From Bombyx mori (Eukaryota; Arthropoda; Insecta; Lepidoptera; Bombycidae): a DNA stretch of 64,000 bases. Under the pieces are notes generated by a model. That model did not search any database, was not told the DNA's origin, and saw only the letters and a list, made by a program, of their open reading frames with translations. Location: NCBI RefSeq assembly GCF_030269925.1, contig NC_085109.1, positions 3,286,001-3,350,000 of the forward strand, in the 5' to 3' direction. A program made the position numbers and the translations under genes. This document shows positions 1-11,700 of this stretch, in pieces; positions within the stretch are counted from its first letter, which is position 1, and each line of letters begins with the position of its first letter.

Positions 1-63
1 AACGTGTGTGGTGCCATGTAGTGTCGTAATTACGAAACGTCCGCGCGTCCTCCGGTTGGTAAG
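1..63 (+). other. possible untranslated exon ending in a strong splice donor
   Basis: The first 58 bases are CpG-rich compared with what follows and end in CGGTTG followed by GTAAGT at 59-64, a near-ideal donor. No long reading frame runs through it. It could be a 5' untranslated exon of a + strand gene, possibly the carrier gene starting at 5720, but nothing here proves the link. Confidence 0.25.
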
Positions 64-809
64 TATTCGAGCTTTCGCGCTTTTCCAAGGTGACCTTCAA
101 TAATCCAGATCGATAGAACGAGAACGAATAAAGTTTTCCGTGATGTCGCAACAGGTGCAAGATAATTTTGAAATTTTGGAACTTTGTATTTCTTTTTTTT
201 TTTAATTCCGTGAATATAGCTTGTAGGTTTCACAATGCATGGATGGATTGCACATTTCGCATTAAAAGTGTACAATTTCCAAAAGTATTCGAAATTTTGT
301 TAATATGCGAAATCATTTGGTATCACCAGTATTTTTCTAATAAATATTGTCAAAAGAGCGTAGTTTAGTTTCAATTTTTTTTTTAATTTACCTATGTTTT
401 GACTACTATTAACAAAATTAATACATAATTTTACCTTACTTTAAAAGACAGTTAATGTACCTGGTAAAAAAAAAAAAACGTTGCAAAGATGATTACTAGT
501 AAAAATATCACATTTTGAACCTTTAAAACACCTGTAAAATTATTATAGTAAGTTTTGAGATTATACAGTTTTAATGCGAGAAGACGATATATTGCAAAGA
601 TCACTTCGCTAGTTATGTTGTTTATAAACTTGATTATAGTACTCCAGAGTTCGAGTTTGATTCCCTTCGAATGTCTGTTATCTATCTGGTCTTCGGATCT
701 ACGTGAATTTTTCTTATAAAATAATCCTATATTGTTGTCGTGAGCTGTAAAACGTTGGTTTAGAAAAGTTTTATTACTTACAAAGATATACTCTTTACTA
801 AGTACAATA
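64..809. other. AT-rich stretch with no recognised feature
   Basis: Contains poly-T and poly-A runs and short chance reading frames only. I see no domain, RNA gene or repeat boundary in it. Confidence 0.5.
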
Positions 810-817
810 ATGTACAC

Positions 818-1055
818 CGGGGGCTCCCAAACTTACTTTGTTTACAGCTCACTTGGAGAATAAATTATTTTTGGCGCCCCTAGTTTTCTCACCTATTGAA
901 AAACCACTATAGCGAGAGCTTTTTTTTTAGATGAAATTACAAATCGCCTCCCAAGCCTCTACACAACGCCCTCTTTTTTTTCTGGGTGTCTTACCGCCCC
1001 CTTTAGGACTGCAGCGCCCACAAGGGTGCGTTATCGCCCACTTTGGGAAAGGCTG
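818..1055. mobile_element. short non-autonomous hAT-like element
   Basis: The 238-bp insert is flanked on both sides by the same eight bases, ATGTACAC (810-817 and 1056-1063), the target duplication length of hAT transposons. The ends are imperfect inverted repeats sharing a TCCCAAA core, and the interior has degraded GCGCCC-type words. It has no coding capacity. Confidence 0.7.
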
Positions 1056-1063
1056 ATGTACAC

Positions 1064-1544
1064 GAAAGGCTTAATCACGTAACTTAATTACAACTTTATA
1101 ATTTCGCCTTCAATTAATGTTTGAATCAAGTCATAATCAATTTGAGCTTTATCCTCTCGTACATATTAGTTTTAATAACTCATTTCGTTTAAAATTTACT
1201 CTTCTATAAATTGCAATATAGTTCCCATCTTTATAATTCACAAAAACCCTCACGGTTCGGCTTTAGAGTGATGAATAAACCCCCTCCATGCTTGCAAAGC
1301 AAATACATTGGGTGTCAGATGTTCTCTTTACAAACTATTTTAAGGAGCATTCACGATTTCTATAGGATTCGTTAGTGGTAGAGGTAGACAATACTGGCGT
1401 TCATATGTGGGTGCGATTGTCTATCATTAAGTAGGTTGGAGACTCGTCAACATCACTACTGCGTTTGTATGTTTAAATTTACAAAACCTCGTTGGAAAAC
1501 TTAGTTCGTGTTATGCACTTACATAAATAAAACAAAAAACGAAC
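1064..1544. other. no recognised feature
   Basis: AT-rich sequence without an open frame of note, between the hAT-like element and the repeat block beginning near 1545. Confidence 0.45.
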
Positions 1545-1644
1545 GCTAGCTGTGGTAGGGCGTCTTGTGAGACCCCCCTAGATACCACCAATCTACATAT
1601 TTTAGCCGAGAAGCAGTAATAATAATAATAATAATAATGTTTTT

Positions 1645-2352
1645 GGAACGAAGTTCCTTACGGCAGGCTTGGAGGGGATAGGGGTTTTGCTGCGCGACCG
1701 AACTGAAAAAAATGTGATAGTAAAACCGTAAGAAAAAATTCGTGGAAAAAAGTGCGTGGAATAAAACCGTTAAATGAGACGTGCGCAGGCTTGACAGTCG
1801 TATACACAAGCGAGTAGTGTATAATACCTTTCTCTTTCTCCCTCTTTCTTTTCGTTCTCTCATCCCTTCTCTCTCTATTTTGTAATTACTTCTATTTCTA
1901 TGTAATTTTATGTTGTCAAACAAAAATAAAGAGACATATTTTGTTATTTTAATTGATAATTTGAATTACAATTTTATTTTTATTTTACGTAATTTATTGG
2001 AACGAAGTTCCTTACGGCAGGCTTGGAGAGGATAGGGATTTTGCTGCGCGACCGAACTGAAAAAAATGTGATAGTAAAACCGTAAGAAAAAATCCGTGGA
2101 AAAAAGTGCGTGGAATAAAACCGTTAAATGAGACGTGCGCAGGCGTGACAGTCGTATACACAAGCGAGTAGTGTATAACACCTTTCTCTTTCTCCCTCTT
2201 TCTTTTCGTTCTCTCATCCCTTCTCTCTCTATTTTGTAATTATTTCTATTTCTATGTAATTTTATGTTGTCAAACAAAAATAAAGAGACATATTTTGTTA
2301 TTTTAATTGATAATTTGAATTACGATTTTATTTTTATTTTACGTAATTTATT
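1645..2352. repeat. tandem duplication of a 354-bp unit
   Basis: Two adjacent copies start with the interrupted palindrome GGAACGAAGTTCC at 1645 and 1999 and end in a TTTTACGTAATTTATT-type tail. They differ at only a few positions, so the duplication is recent. On the minus strand both hold the same roughly 94-codon frame (arginine-rich, then aromatic), which I take as a by-product of the duplication. The reverse complement of the palindrome recurs near 2502-2514, suggesting the pair lies inside a larger repeat. Confidence 0.75.
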
Positions 2353-2820
2353 ATTTCCTAAAATACTGAATTTCCTAAATACTTTCCTGTACTTAAATAA
2401 AAAGTAATCAGCAAAATTTAAGAGAAAAATCAAGAAAACCAACATAAAATTGAGCACGATTTTTTTTTTGCAAATTGTGTCGATTCTACATTAGCCGAAG
2501 GAACTTCGTTCCTAGCTGGTGTCCCACGACACCACATCTTTTTTTTTTATTGCAAGTAACCATGACTCATATAAATTGTTAATAAGACTTAGACCTATGT
2601 TAGTAGTTATATTTACATCACAATGAATTACTGTCGTAAAATCCCGTGGGAGATGGCACCACAGCGATCCATGTATACACAGTCCAGCCTGCTTGCAATC
2701 ATGCTCAGGATACTGTTGGAGCTGGCCCTCATTCTGCTTACCAGAGATGCATACCTCTTACGCATGGTAGCGTAAAAACAATCTATGTGCGCGTCTGCAA
2801 ACATCCCTGATGGCTACAAA
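2353..2820. other. repeat-edge and unassigned sequence
   Basis: Includes GGAACTTCGTTCC near 2502-2514 followed by GGTGTCCCACGACACC, itself a small palindrome. Otherwise AT-rich and without a gene. Confidence 0.4.
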
Positions 2821-2821
2821 A

Positions 2822-2960
2822 GCGGGGCAGCACCACCAGCACCCTAAACGTAATGCGTTCCGGTTTAAAGGGTGGGGCTCCCGTTGTACTGTAGAACTGA
2901 CTTAGAATTCTTGTTTCAAGGTGCGTATTTATGTTATTGATGTCTATGGGTTTCGCACTC
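2822..2960 (+). repeat. Bm1 SINE, diverged body fragment
   Basis: Matches the Bm1 body from the GTAATGCGTT segment to the GTCTATGGG segment with many substitutions and no tail. It lies directly before a full-length copy in the same orientation. Confidence 0.6.
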
Positions 2961-2984
2961 CCACAACACTAGTTCACTAGCCAA

Positions 2985-3419
2985 GTCGTCGTGGCCTAAA
3001 GGATAAGACGTCCGGTGCATTCGTATCTAACGATGCAACGGTGTTCTAATCCCGCAGGCGGGTATCAATTATTCTAATGAAATACGTACTTAACAAATGT
3101 TCACGATTGACTTCCACGGTGAAGGATCGTGTAATAAAAATCAAACCCGCAAAATTATAATTTGCGTAATTACTGGTGATAGGACCTCTTGTGAGTTCGC
3201 ACGGGTAGGTACCACCCCCCTGCCTATTTCTACCGTGAAGCAATAATGCGTTTCGGTTTGAAGGGTGGAGCAGCCGTTGTAACCATACCTTAGAACTTAT
3301 ATCTCAAGGTGAGTGGCGCATTTACGTTGTAGATGTCTATGGGCTCCAGTTACCACATAACCCCAGGTGTGCTGTGAGCTCGTCCACCCATCTACGCAAT
3401 AAGTAAACAATAAAAAAAC
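2985..3419 (+). repeat. Bm1 SINE, full length
   Basis: The copy starts with a tRNA-like head. An A-box-like TGGCCTAAAGG is at 2992-3002, and a B-box-like element near 3042-3054 has mutated from TTCGAAT to TTCTAAT, so the internal pol III promoter is probably weak. The body follows and ends in an A-rich tail. Confidence 0.88.
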
Positions 3420-4399
3420 ATACATATTTAAAGACGAGTATGTATAAATATACGTGACGTCTTTAAAAATGTGACTTTCAGACATTTGAAGACGTCGAAT
3501 TCAATTGAAATTTAACATAGGTATGAAGAACCGAACCCGTTAATTTAATATGTACGTTTGTTTATATTCAAGTCATTCAGTAATTTTTCCAGATAATTAA
3601 ACTTTAAGTTTTCAATTTATTGAGTAATTTAAGTTCTTCAAAATTAAGAAAACAAATATCTAAGAAATTAAAAAAAACACTAGAATTTTTGCTTGCCGAA
3701 CAAAAAAATTAAATATTTATTTATTTACTTAATATATAAAGCGTCGTGTTTACTTTCTGTTCCGGATATTACAACTGCTTTTAAAATGAGAATTATCTTA
3801 TCAGCAAAAAAAAATTGATTGTAAAAAAACATGGTGTGCTAATTATTATTTATTGTTTATTTCAAAATATTCAAGAGACCATTAAATTGAATTAATAATT
3901 GTTCAAAGTATGAGCGATCGTCACATTCATTTTTATAAGGGATTTTATGACCTGGTAAATAAGACTTTTAAGTCACGTTTTATTTTAATTTATAATCTTA
4001 TTTAATAAAAAATGATAATATGAAGTGAAATGAAATGAAATGAAGATGTTTAATTTGAGACATTAATCAACTGGGATGAAATTAAATTAAATGAGATGAT
4101 ATAGAACGAAATATAATATCAGTAAAATGGTGGTCATTTACGGAGATTTTTTCAGTGGACTTTTTGGAGGTTCCTGAGAAGTTACGTTCAGCGGATCTAT
4201 TTCAATTTCCCCATTTGTGCACTTTCACAGATATTAAACAATTAATAAACCACCGTTATTACACAATTAAACCTGAAGAAGCACTAAGTAGACAAAATAA
4301 ATCAAATCACACAACTTCACTCCTCGCGTTCCCGCCAAAAACTTCTCGTCACATTCATAAACAGCTAATTTCAAACTACCTCCTCCAGACCCTAGAACT
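3420..4399. other. AT-rich stretch, no gene recognised
   Basis: Includes an imperfect AAATG microsatellite near 4020-4045. A 102-codon + frame at 4155-4463 runs into the foldback element arm and has no recognisable domain. Confidence 0.45.
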
Positions 4400-4926
4400 A
4401 TGGAGGGTAGAGGTAAGGAGAACCGTCTCTGTGTGTGAAAAAATGTCCGTTAAAATCTACTAATTAAGGGTGGCGCTACAGTAGCAACCGAGTAAATTTT
4501 AAAAAAAGGCGCTGAAAGTTATTAGAATAAGATAGAGAAATAAAAAAGGACGACTTACAGTTGTAAGTACTACAAAATCACAAAAAGTATTTTATTTAAA
4601 GCTGATCAGAAAATGCAATCGATGTTTCCACGTTTTACCACAGCAATAATTTTAGGTTATATTGACGAAATTAGTTTGGACTACGTGAAACTTTGGACTA
4701 TGTGAGGTCTTGTATATTACACTGTTACTAACTACTCTAGTCATTAAATATACTAAATTTCCTAACTCAGCATACTTCACTCAGTTAACAACTGCTCAAT
4801 TCATATCATATCCTGTGCCTATGCTAGCGCCATTCTGGAGGTTTTTTGAGCTGTTATTCAGTGCTGAAAGTGGGACACTTCAAGCTTCTCCCAAATGAAA
4901 CGGTTCTCCTTACCTCTACCCTCCAT
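4400..4926. mobile_element. foldback-type DNA element with perfect terminal arms
   Basis: A 26-base sequence at 4400-4425 (starting ATGGAGGGTAGAGG) is repeated as a perfect reverse complement at 4901-4926, about 475 bp away, and similarity continues imperfectly outside the arms. This is the form of a non-autonomous inverted-repeat transposon. The interior encodes nothing recognisable. Confidence 0.65.
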
Positions 4927-5719
4927 ACCTAGAACACAAGTGCCATTCTGACAGCAAAAGTGTAGTACACTATTAGGCCCATAAGCTATTATACCAAAAG
5001 GTATAAATCTGGGTACTTCGGAAATATTATTTAATAATTTTTTTGAGTTTTAAGTTAGATCATAAGACACTTTTTGAGTTACTATAAAGTGCAAACCAAA
5101 AATAATTTTATTAAGATTTTGAGCTTCACAGAAGTAACCACAGAGTACCTACCTACTTTGTATTTTGCGCCGTGTCAAAGTGACAAGTGATAGATTTAGG
5201 CAAAAGTATAAAATGTCAAACGTCTATGTTGAAAGGAATGGTAAAATCAAGGTCAAAGTCAAGTCTAATTGACTTCCTTTTTTGTTTGTTTATTGAAATA
5301 AAACCAAAATCCTTGAAACGTTACATTAGAGAATCTTAACAAAACTTGAATTAAAATTTCAAGTGCAAACATTAGAGAAATGTTATCATCCAAGCTCAGA
5401 CGGAACAGTGGAGAGCAAGAAATGTATTATTATCAAAGAGTAAAGTAATAAATGAGCTACACTCTACCAAGAAGTCTTCAGTGGTCGACGCATAATTAAA
5501 CGAAGCGGCCGCTCGCTCAAACTTAGACTCGTCAACGTACGAAGAAAGTTTGTTTCCGTAACACTAGGGTGAAAGTCGACACATAACGCATACCATCGTA
5601 GACTGTCCACATATTCAGAAAATAATTTATGGCTCATGCATCACCAGTTTTCCGGCGGCATAACTGTTTTACATCTATGTTCTGGTTCTATAGTTTTAAA
5701 AGTGTATCAATAAGTGGAA
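4927..5719. other. upstream flank of the SLC25A16 gene
   Basis: AT-rich DNA that should contain the promoter and 5' untranslated sequence of the carrier gene. I see no convincing TATA box close to the start codon. Confidence 0.4.
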
Positions 5720-5783
5720 ATGGCTTTAAAAATGGAACAAAAGAATGATCTTGATTTTATTCTGAAAAGCTTACTGGCTGGAG
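5720..5783 (+). CDS. SLC25A16: SLC25A16 coding exon 1
   Basis: Starts MALKMEQKND and ends in phase 1 at GGAG before GTATGT. It encodes the short matrix-side N-terminus and the start of helix 1 (LLAGG). Confidence 0.88.
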
Positions 5784-8700
5784 GTATGTTATCTTTAATT
5801 ATATAATTTAAATAAAATAACAAACAATGTACTATATCTACTTTAAGTACCATGCAACTAAAACGTAAAATAATGGTGTGCAAACATTGTGTCAATGTAA
5901 ACTATTTATGAAATTTAGTCCTTTAATACTTATGTTTATATGGATCACAAAGAAGAAATGTCTGTGTTTTATTGTAAATGGATACATACCTTAAACTAAT
6001 GCAAAGAATATACTATGAAATTATAAATTGATTAACTGACCTACTTTAAATCTTAAAAATTTCTTAAAATAAAAATATAACTTCAACAAAAAAACTAAAT
6101 GTTTAGGCAAATACTAAAAATTTAATATGTAAAATCATAAGATAAATCAACACTAAATTTTTTTCCACCATTCCCTATTAAGAAAAACATTAAAAATATC
6201 GAATTTAAAGTCCATGGTAACATTTAAAAATAAAAAAGCTACCAATGGTAGAGGGTATTGTTCACCTGGACAGTTCAGAAGAATTATCCTGTTTATTCCT
6301 ACCACAATTGAGTAGTGTTATTTTGGTTTGATGGGTTGGATAGCCATTCAACAATTGAGACTAACACAATGCTACATACTGGCCGACAGGTTTGTTGAAA
6401 TGTCTATGGGCTTTGATAACCACTTAGCATATAAGTGGACTTTGAGAACATTTAGGGTTTAATATTGAAATATAATGCTTTTGATGAATTTTAGGATTAA
6501 AATTATAATTATGTATTAAATTTAAAAATTATAAATACTTAAGCAAGTTGTAAAATAATATGTTCTAAACAAGATTCAATAAGAAATTCATATTAGAGAA
6601 CTACAATGGATCAAAAATATTTTGACATTTTTATATTATAAATTTATTTTTGTCTGTGATATATCTTATGTCTGTCAGTTTTAAAAATGTCTCAATGCCT
6701 TGAAAATTTTACCACCTAATTTTGATTATTCTATTTTTAATTAGGTGTAGCAGGAATGTGTGCAAAGACCACAGTAGCACCTCTAGATAGAATCAAGATT
6801 CTTCTTCAAGCCCAGTCATCCCACTACAAACATCATGGTGTGTTTGGAGGTTTAACTGCTATAGTGAAACAGGAGTCTTTGTTGGCATTATACAAAGGAA
6901 ATGGTGCTCAGATGGTCAGGATATTTCCATATGCGGCAACTCAATTCACAAGTTTTGAAATTTACAAAAAGGTATGTAATTATTAAAAATATACATTGTA
7001 ATGCCAAACGAATTTGTTTGGCATTATAACTTATGGCTCATGTTTTTATGCATAAAATAAAAACAAGATACTTAGTCTCAATTATAATATTATAATAATG
7101 CTAATACACTGTGATATCTGATGAACAAACCCTTGCACTTCGTATTCTGGGCATAATAAAGAATTTATTTATTTATTGTTTATATATTTGTACACATTGC
7201 TGGATTTAATGTCTTAGGGCTTAGGCATTATCTATAAGTGAAGCAATCGTAATGCAGAAAAAGTAAGGGAAGGTGCATTAAGACATAATTTGCACCCATA
7301 AACATATACAGATACATACATAATAAACATAAATAAATGAAAATAAACTGAACCAAGTTAAAAATTATTATGCTGAATAAAATAATTAAAAGTAAGAATT
7401 GCTTTTAGTATGCAGAATTCTAATGTTTTAATATCAAATTTGAATTAAACAAAAGCCCTTGTCGGCTTCTATCTATAATTCTGTGGACTGGATTACCCCA
7501 TTTGACACACGTCATTTCGGATCCTCCTGATCCACTAACGGTGTTTTTAGGCATTTTTTCATTCTTGTCGAGCCGGTCGCTCGCGACGAAGGGCTCGGCG
7601 AGTAAATTACATAAGCCCACAGACACAGCCCACTGAGTTTCTCGCCGAATCTTCTCAGTGGGTCGCGTTTCCGATCCAGTGGTAGATTCTGCAAAGCATG
7701 GCTCTTGCTGGGGTTAGTGCTAGCAACGTCGTCTAGTTTGAGCCCCGTGAGCTTATCTACTAGTTAAGGCTACGTTGAAATGGTCTCTCAAGACTCTTAG
7801 CTTAGACAGGAAAAAAGAAAAAAAGAAAAACCATTTGACTTTTTTAAATTCTTTTATTTCTGAGTTCACGGACTCACCATCGACCTAGTGTTCAGTTGCT
7901 AGCAGAGCCCATAGACAAAATCCCAAGTGTATTTTATTGTAAAAGCTATCACACCCTTCCAATGATAACGCCGTATGGGAGAAACAGATAGGATGGTAGT
8001 GCCCAACCGTCTGTGATTACAATACGCTCTGCGCTGATTTAACCAGTCGTGATTACGCAAACTTAATTGATGGATTTGCTATTATACAATTCAACAGATA
8101 TTTTAGCCTCCCGAAATTTTAGGCTAAATAGGGTAACCCCAAATTTATCGTAAAATGGTTCAATTGCCAAAATCGTATCACCTTGGAATCACATAAGATT
8201 CTAAAGAACAGCTAAAACACCAACAGTATACCGTCGTAACAGGGTATAGAATATACGAGAATTTTAAAAATAACTCAATGAATAAACGCAAAATGCAATG
8301 TAAATATTTGCACAATTGGAATTCTGCACTATGTAGGTAAATACAAAACTATTTTATACACACATACTTTAGAAACAGATACATAATTATTTCCCTGTAT
8401 AATCAGTCAATGAACATGAAACCAGATGTAGGATTGAATCGAGTCACGTTCCACTATTAACCAAAACAAATATATATCTGCTTTACATCTAACCGTTGTT
8501 TCTTAATACACGAAGATTAGAATTGACGCTAGGTACAAATGATTTTCATGAATAATCTAAATAGGAGTACATGTCCTTGACCGTTCGTCGCGAATCCTTA
8601 TGATCAGGTCTCAATACACTTCGAAGCACTAGCAGCAACCAAAGTACTTGGCATCAGCTTGCTGAGTTTCTCGCAGGTAGGTAAACTCGAGATACAGCTG

Positions 8701-11700
8701 CCCTTTAGTTGTTTGGCCTCCTCTGAGGACGTTTGAGCATTTGTTAGCGAACATTCCCTTTATCCTAAAAAAGAACTAGAAATTTTGTTACTAGGTATAT
8801 ATATTTTTATTAAATGCTATCATAAGAACTCGAATTATCATTTTGGAGTAATCTTAACCCATTTTCTTCATTGTTTACATAACGACACATGTCCGTTAGT
8901 ATCTACTGGTCGTAGATGCGTTTCTCTTGTTAATTCAAAAAGGTTCGCTTTCGTTTGAGACCCAGCCTTGTGACGTCAGCAGGGTACGCCACGGGGTCGC
9001 TGACCGTAAACTGGCACACCCGAAGCGATGCGCTTCGCGTCATACGTCACCTACAAGACACGATATAGCCATCGTTCAAAACACCTATAAAAGTATAATA
9101 ATAAACCACCTTTTTTTTTAATTTTACATTATTGTAAAACAGATCAGTTCAATTCAATTGTAACAGATTAGGTTTATAAAGATTAGCTAGGCTATCGGAG
9201 CGAAAAGATAATTAATTACAAAACTCTAATCATTTCATAGGGATACAGATAAAACAGTTTACTTGGCGCGTCTGTTCCGCATTCTGGTTATAAACAGACG
9301 CATTAGCTACTGCAATATGTTGTTTTATTAATCATGCACAAAACGGATTTTTCTTAGCGGAATCCTGACGTATATTAAGTATGTCAAATGATTGATCGTT
9401 TACGAGAACTTGTAATGACGCCGCTGACATTTATAACGGCATCATTGGGCACCTCTCTACTTTTCTGGATCTAAACGAGTCATATAAGGAATTATCGGAG
9501 TGATTCGACATACACTTATCTTTGTATGGATTTTGGCCATCTGCAAATATTCCCACCAGTTTCTGCCAATCTCGTCTTTAATGTTATTGGTCCTTTCGTT
9601 AATAGTATCGGAAGACGACACAGGCTGATCGATGGTCCAAATGTTGTTCGGAGCTTGTGTGTGAAAGTTAATTTTGAAAATATCCCTAACACGATTCAAG
9701 GATTTGTCATATTACATTCTATGACAGCAACGAATATAAATATCATTGATTGGACTATCAAGGTAGTTAATGTAAAGCTTAGTAGATTTTACTGATGTGT
9801 TAAATCATTTTGTGGGAGTTGGCGCTTATTTATATATCTATTTATCTTAATTATATATCTATTTATATATCTATTATATATTTATATATCTTTACATAGT
9901 TCTACCACTCGCCGGAGTGAATTTCGGCAGTTTTACCTCTAACACTCTTTGCTGTGAGCTCGTCCACCCATCTAAGCAATAAAAAAAAAACTTCAGTCGT
10001 TTCGCGTAGTGTCAGAATATAATAAAAGAACTGAAACAGAGGTGTTCAACTAAGATTTTTGTGAGCGTCTTTTGAATAAAACAGTGTTGTAGAAAGTCTA
10101 AAGAAAAAAGTCATGTGTGGGTGAGGACGCGAATTAGAAAACGCAATGCAGGATACCCTCAGGCTCGGTGGAGTGATTATCTGTGCAGGGTAGCAGTGGC
10201 AAGCTATTGGAGAGGTCTATGTCCAGCAATGTGCTACTATAAGCTGATGATGATGTAGAAAACGATTATTTTTGTTTTAAAAGACTGACACCAGTCGCCG
10301 CCAAACAGCTCATAGCTTCAACCTCATATTTCATGTTTCAGTATTTAAGCGGCCTCCACATACCTCTAGTGCAGCACGGCGATAAGTTCGTGGCGGGCGC
10401 CGGCGCAGGAGTGACGGCCGTCACCCTCACGTACCCTTTAGACACAATCCGGGCGAGACTAGCCTTCCAGATCACGGGAGAACACAGATACACTGGTATC
10501 GTGCACGCCGCTCTCACCATGTTTCGGAACGTGAGTAGAATAATGTGTATGAGCGTGCTTAATACATTTGATTTGACGGATTAATAAATGAAGTATCAAT
10601 TTTATTACATAACAGCTGCTCCCTCTTCTCTTTTCGTCCCGAAACCTATGTCTGCTTCGTAGCAGAAATAGGCACGATTATCATACCAACCCGTACGTGC
10701 TCACAAATCCCCCTTCGACACCAGTGAAAACCCTTTCGGCGACAAATAAAGTAATGAACAATTGATTTTAAATGAATATCATATTCTATGTTGTAGAACA
10801 CCCTGTATATGTTTTTATTTTATAGTGAACCAGTTGAAATAAGACTTTATTTTACCGAAATACTAAGTTGCGTATTGTAGAATCAAATAGAGGGTAATTT
10901 CGAATATTTTTTAAATGTAAATCAATTTAGTTGTATAGTAACTTTACACGATAATTTGGCAATTATTTACCTGAATAGCTGAGAAGGAAGCCTTGGTTAG
11001 CATTTTATGTAAAACCTTCATCCTTCCACCTTCAGGAGGGCGGTATGCGAGCTCTGTACCGCGGCTTCGTGCCGACCATGGTGGGGATGGTGCCCTACGC
11101 CGGCTTCAGCTTCTACTGCTTCGAGTCCCTCAAGTACGTCTGCATGAAGTACCTACCGACCCAGCTCTGCAGGAAATGCGATCGCAATACCGGTAAAGCC
11201 ATTTAATTTTTAATATTTTAATATTTCATTTGTAGCGAGCCTGAGTGCGACCCTGCGCTGAGAACGGACCTGCGCTGGAGCATCGCACTATATATAATAT
11301 TCGACGGTACTTGCAAAATGGCCCAAAACACGTCATTTCCTATCCTCCCGATCCACTAACTGCTTTTAGGTATCACAAGCACCGGTCATCGTCCTCGTCG
11401 AACCCGTCGCTTGCAACGAAGGGCTCTACGAGCGAATTAACCCATAGAAACAGCCCACTGAGTTTCTCGACGGATCTTCGTATCGTGTATGCTAGATATT
11501 AAGAAAAATGTGGTCCTGTGGTCCTTATTGAAAATGAGACAGTCCTTTTTACTGGTTTTACAGAACCACCGCCCTGCCTATTTCTGTCGTGTAATAGTAA
11601 TGCGTTTCGGTTTGAACGGTTGAGCAGCTGCTGTACTGTAAAAACTGAGACCTTTGAGAACTCTTGTCTCAAAGTGTAAGGTTTTGCCATAGTGCCATCA

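Larger units (their letters stand above)
6972..10341 (+). other. intron 2 of SLC25A16
   Basis: About 3.4 kb. It contains a LINE 3' end (7497-7825), a Bm1 tail scrap (9949-9990), a LINE C-terminal scrap (10120-10255) and a simple TATATCTATT-rich stretch near 9828-9896. A CpG-bearing patch at 8930-9060 contains TGACGTCA at 8971-8978; its role is unknown. Confidence 0.6.

Noticed and set aside
1546..2277. Two minus-strand frames of 125 and 103 codons with nearly the same protein
   Set aside because: They are copies of one another through the 354-bp tandem duplication, are rich in low-complexity Arg and Phe and match no family; the shared frame is explained by duplication.
5707..5895. A 62-codon minus frame overlapping the first SLC25A16 exon
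   Set aside because: Shadow of the + strand exon and its AT-rich intron.
8930..9070. CpG-bearing patch with TGACGTCA and a GAAGCGATGCGCTTCGCGTC palindrome in SLC25A16 intron 2
   Set aside because: Could be an enhancer or a transposon end, but there are no defined boundaries or second copy in the window.
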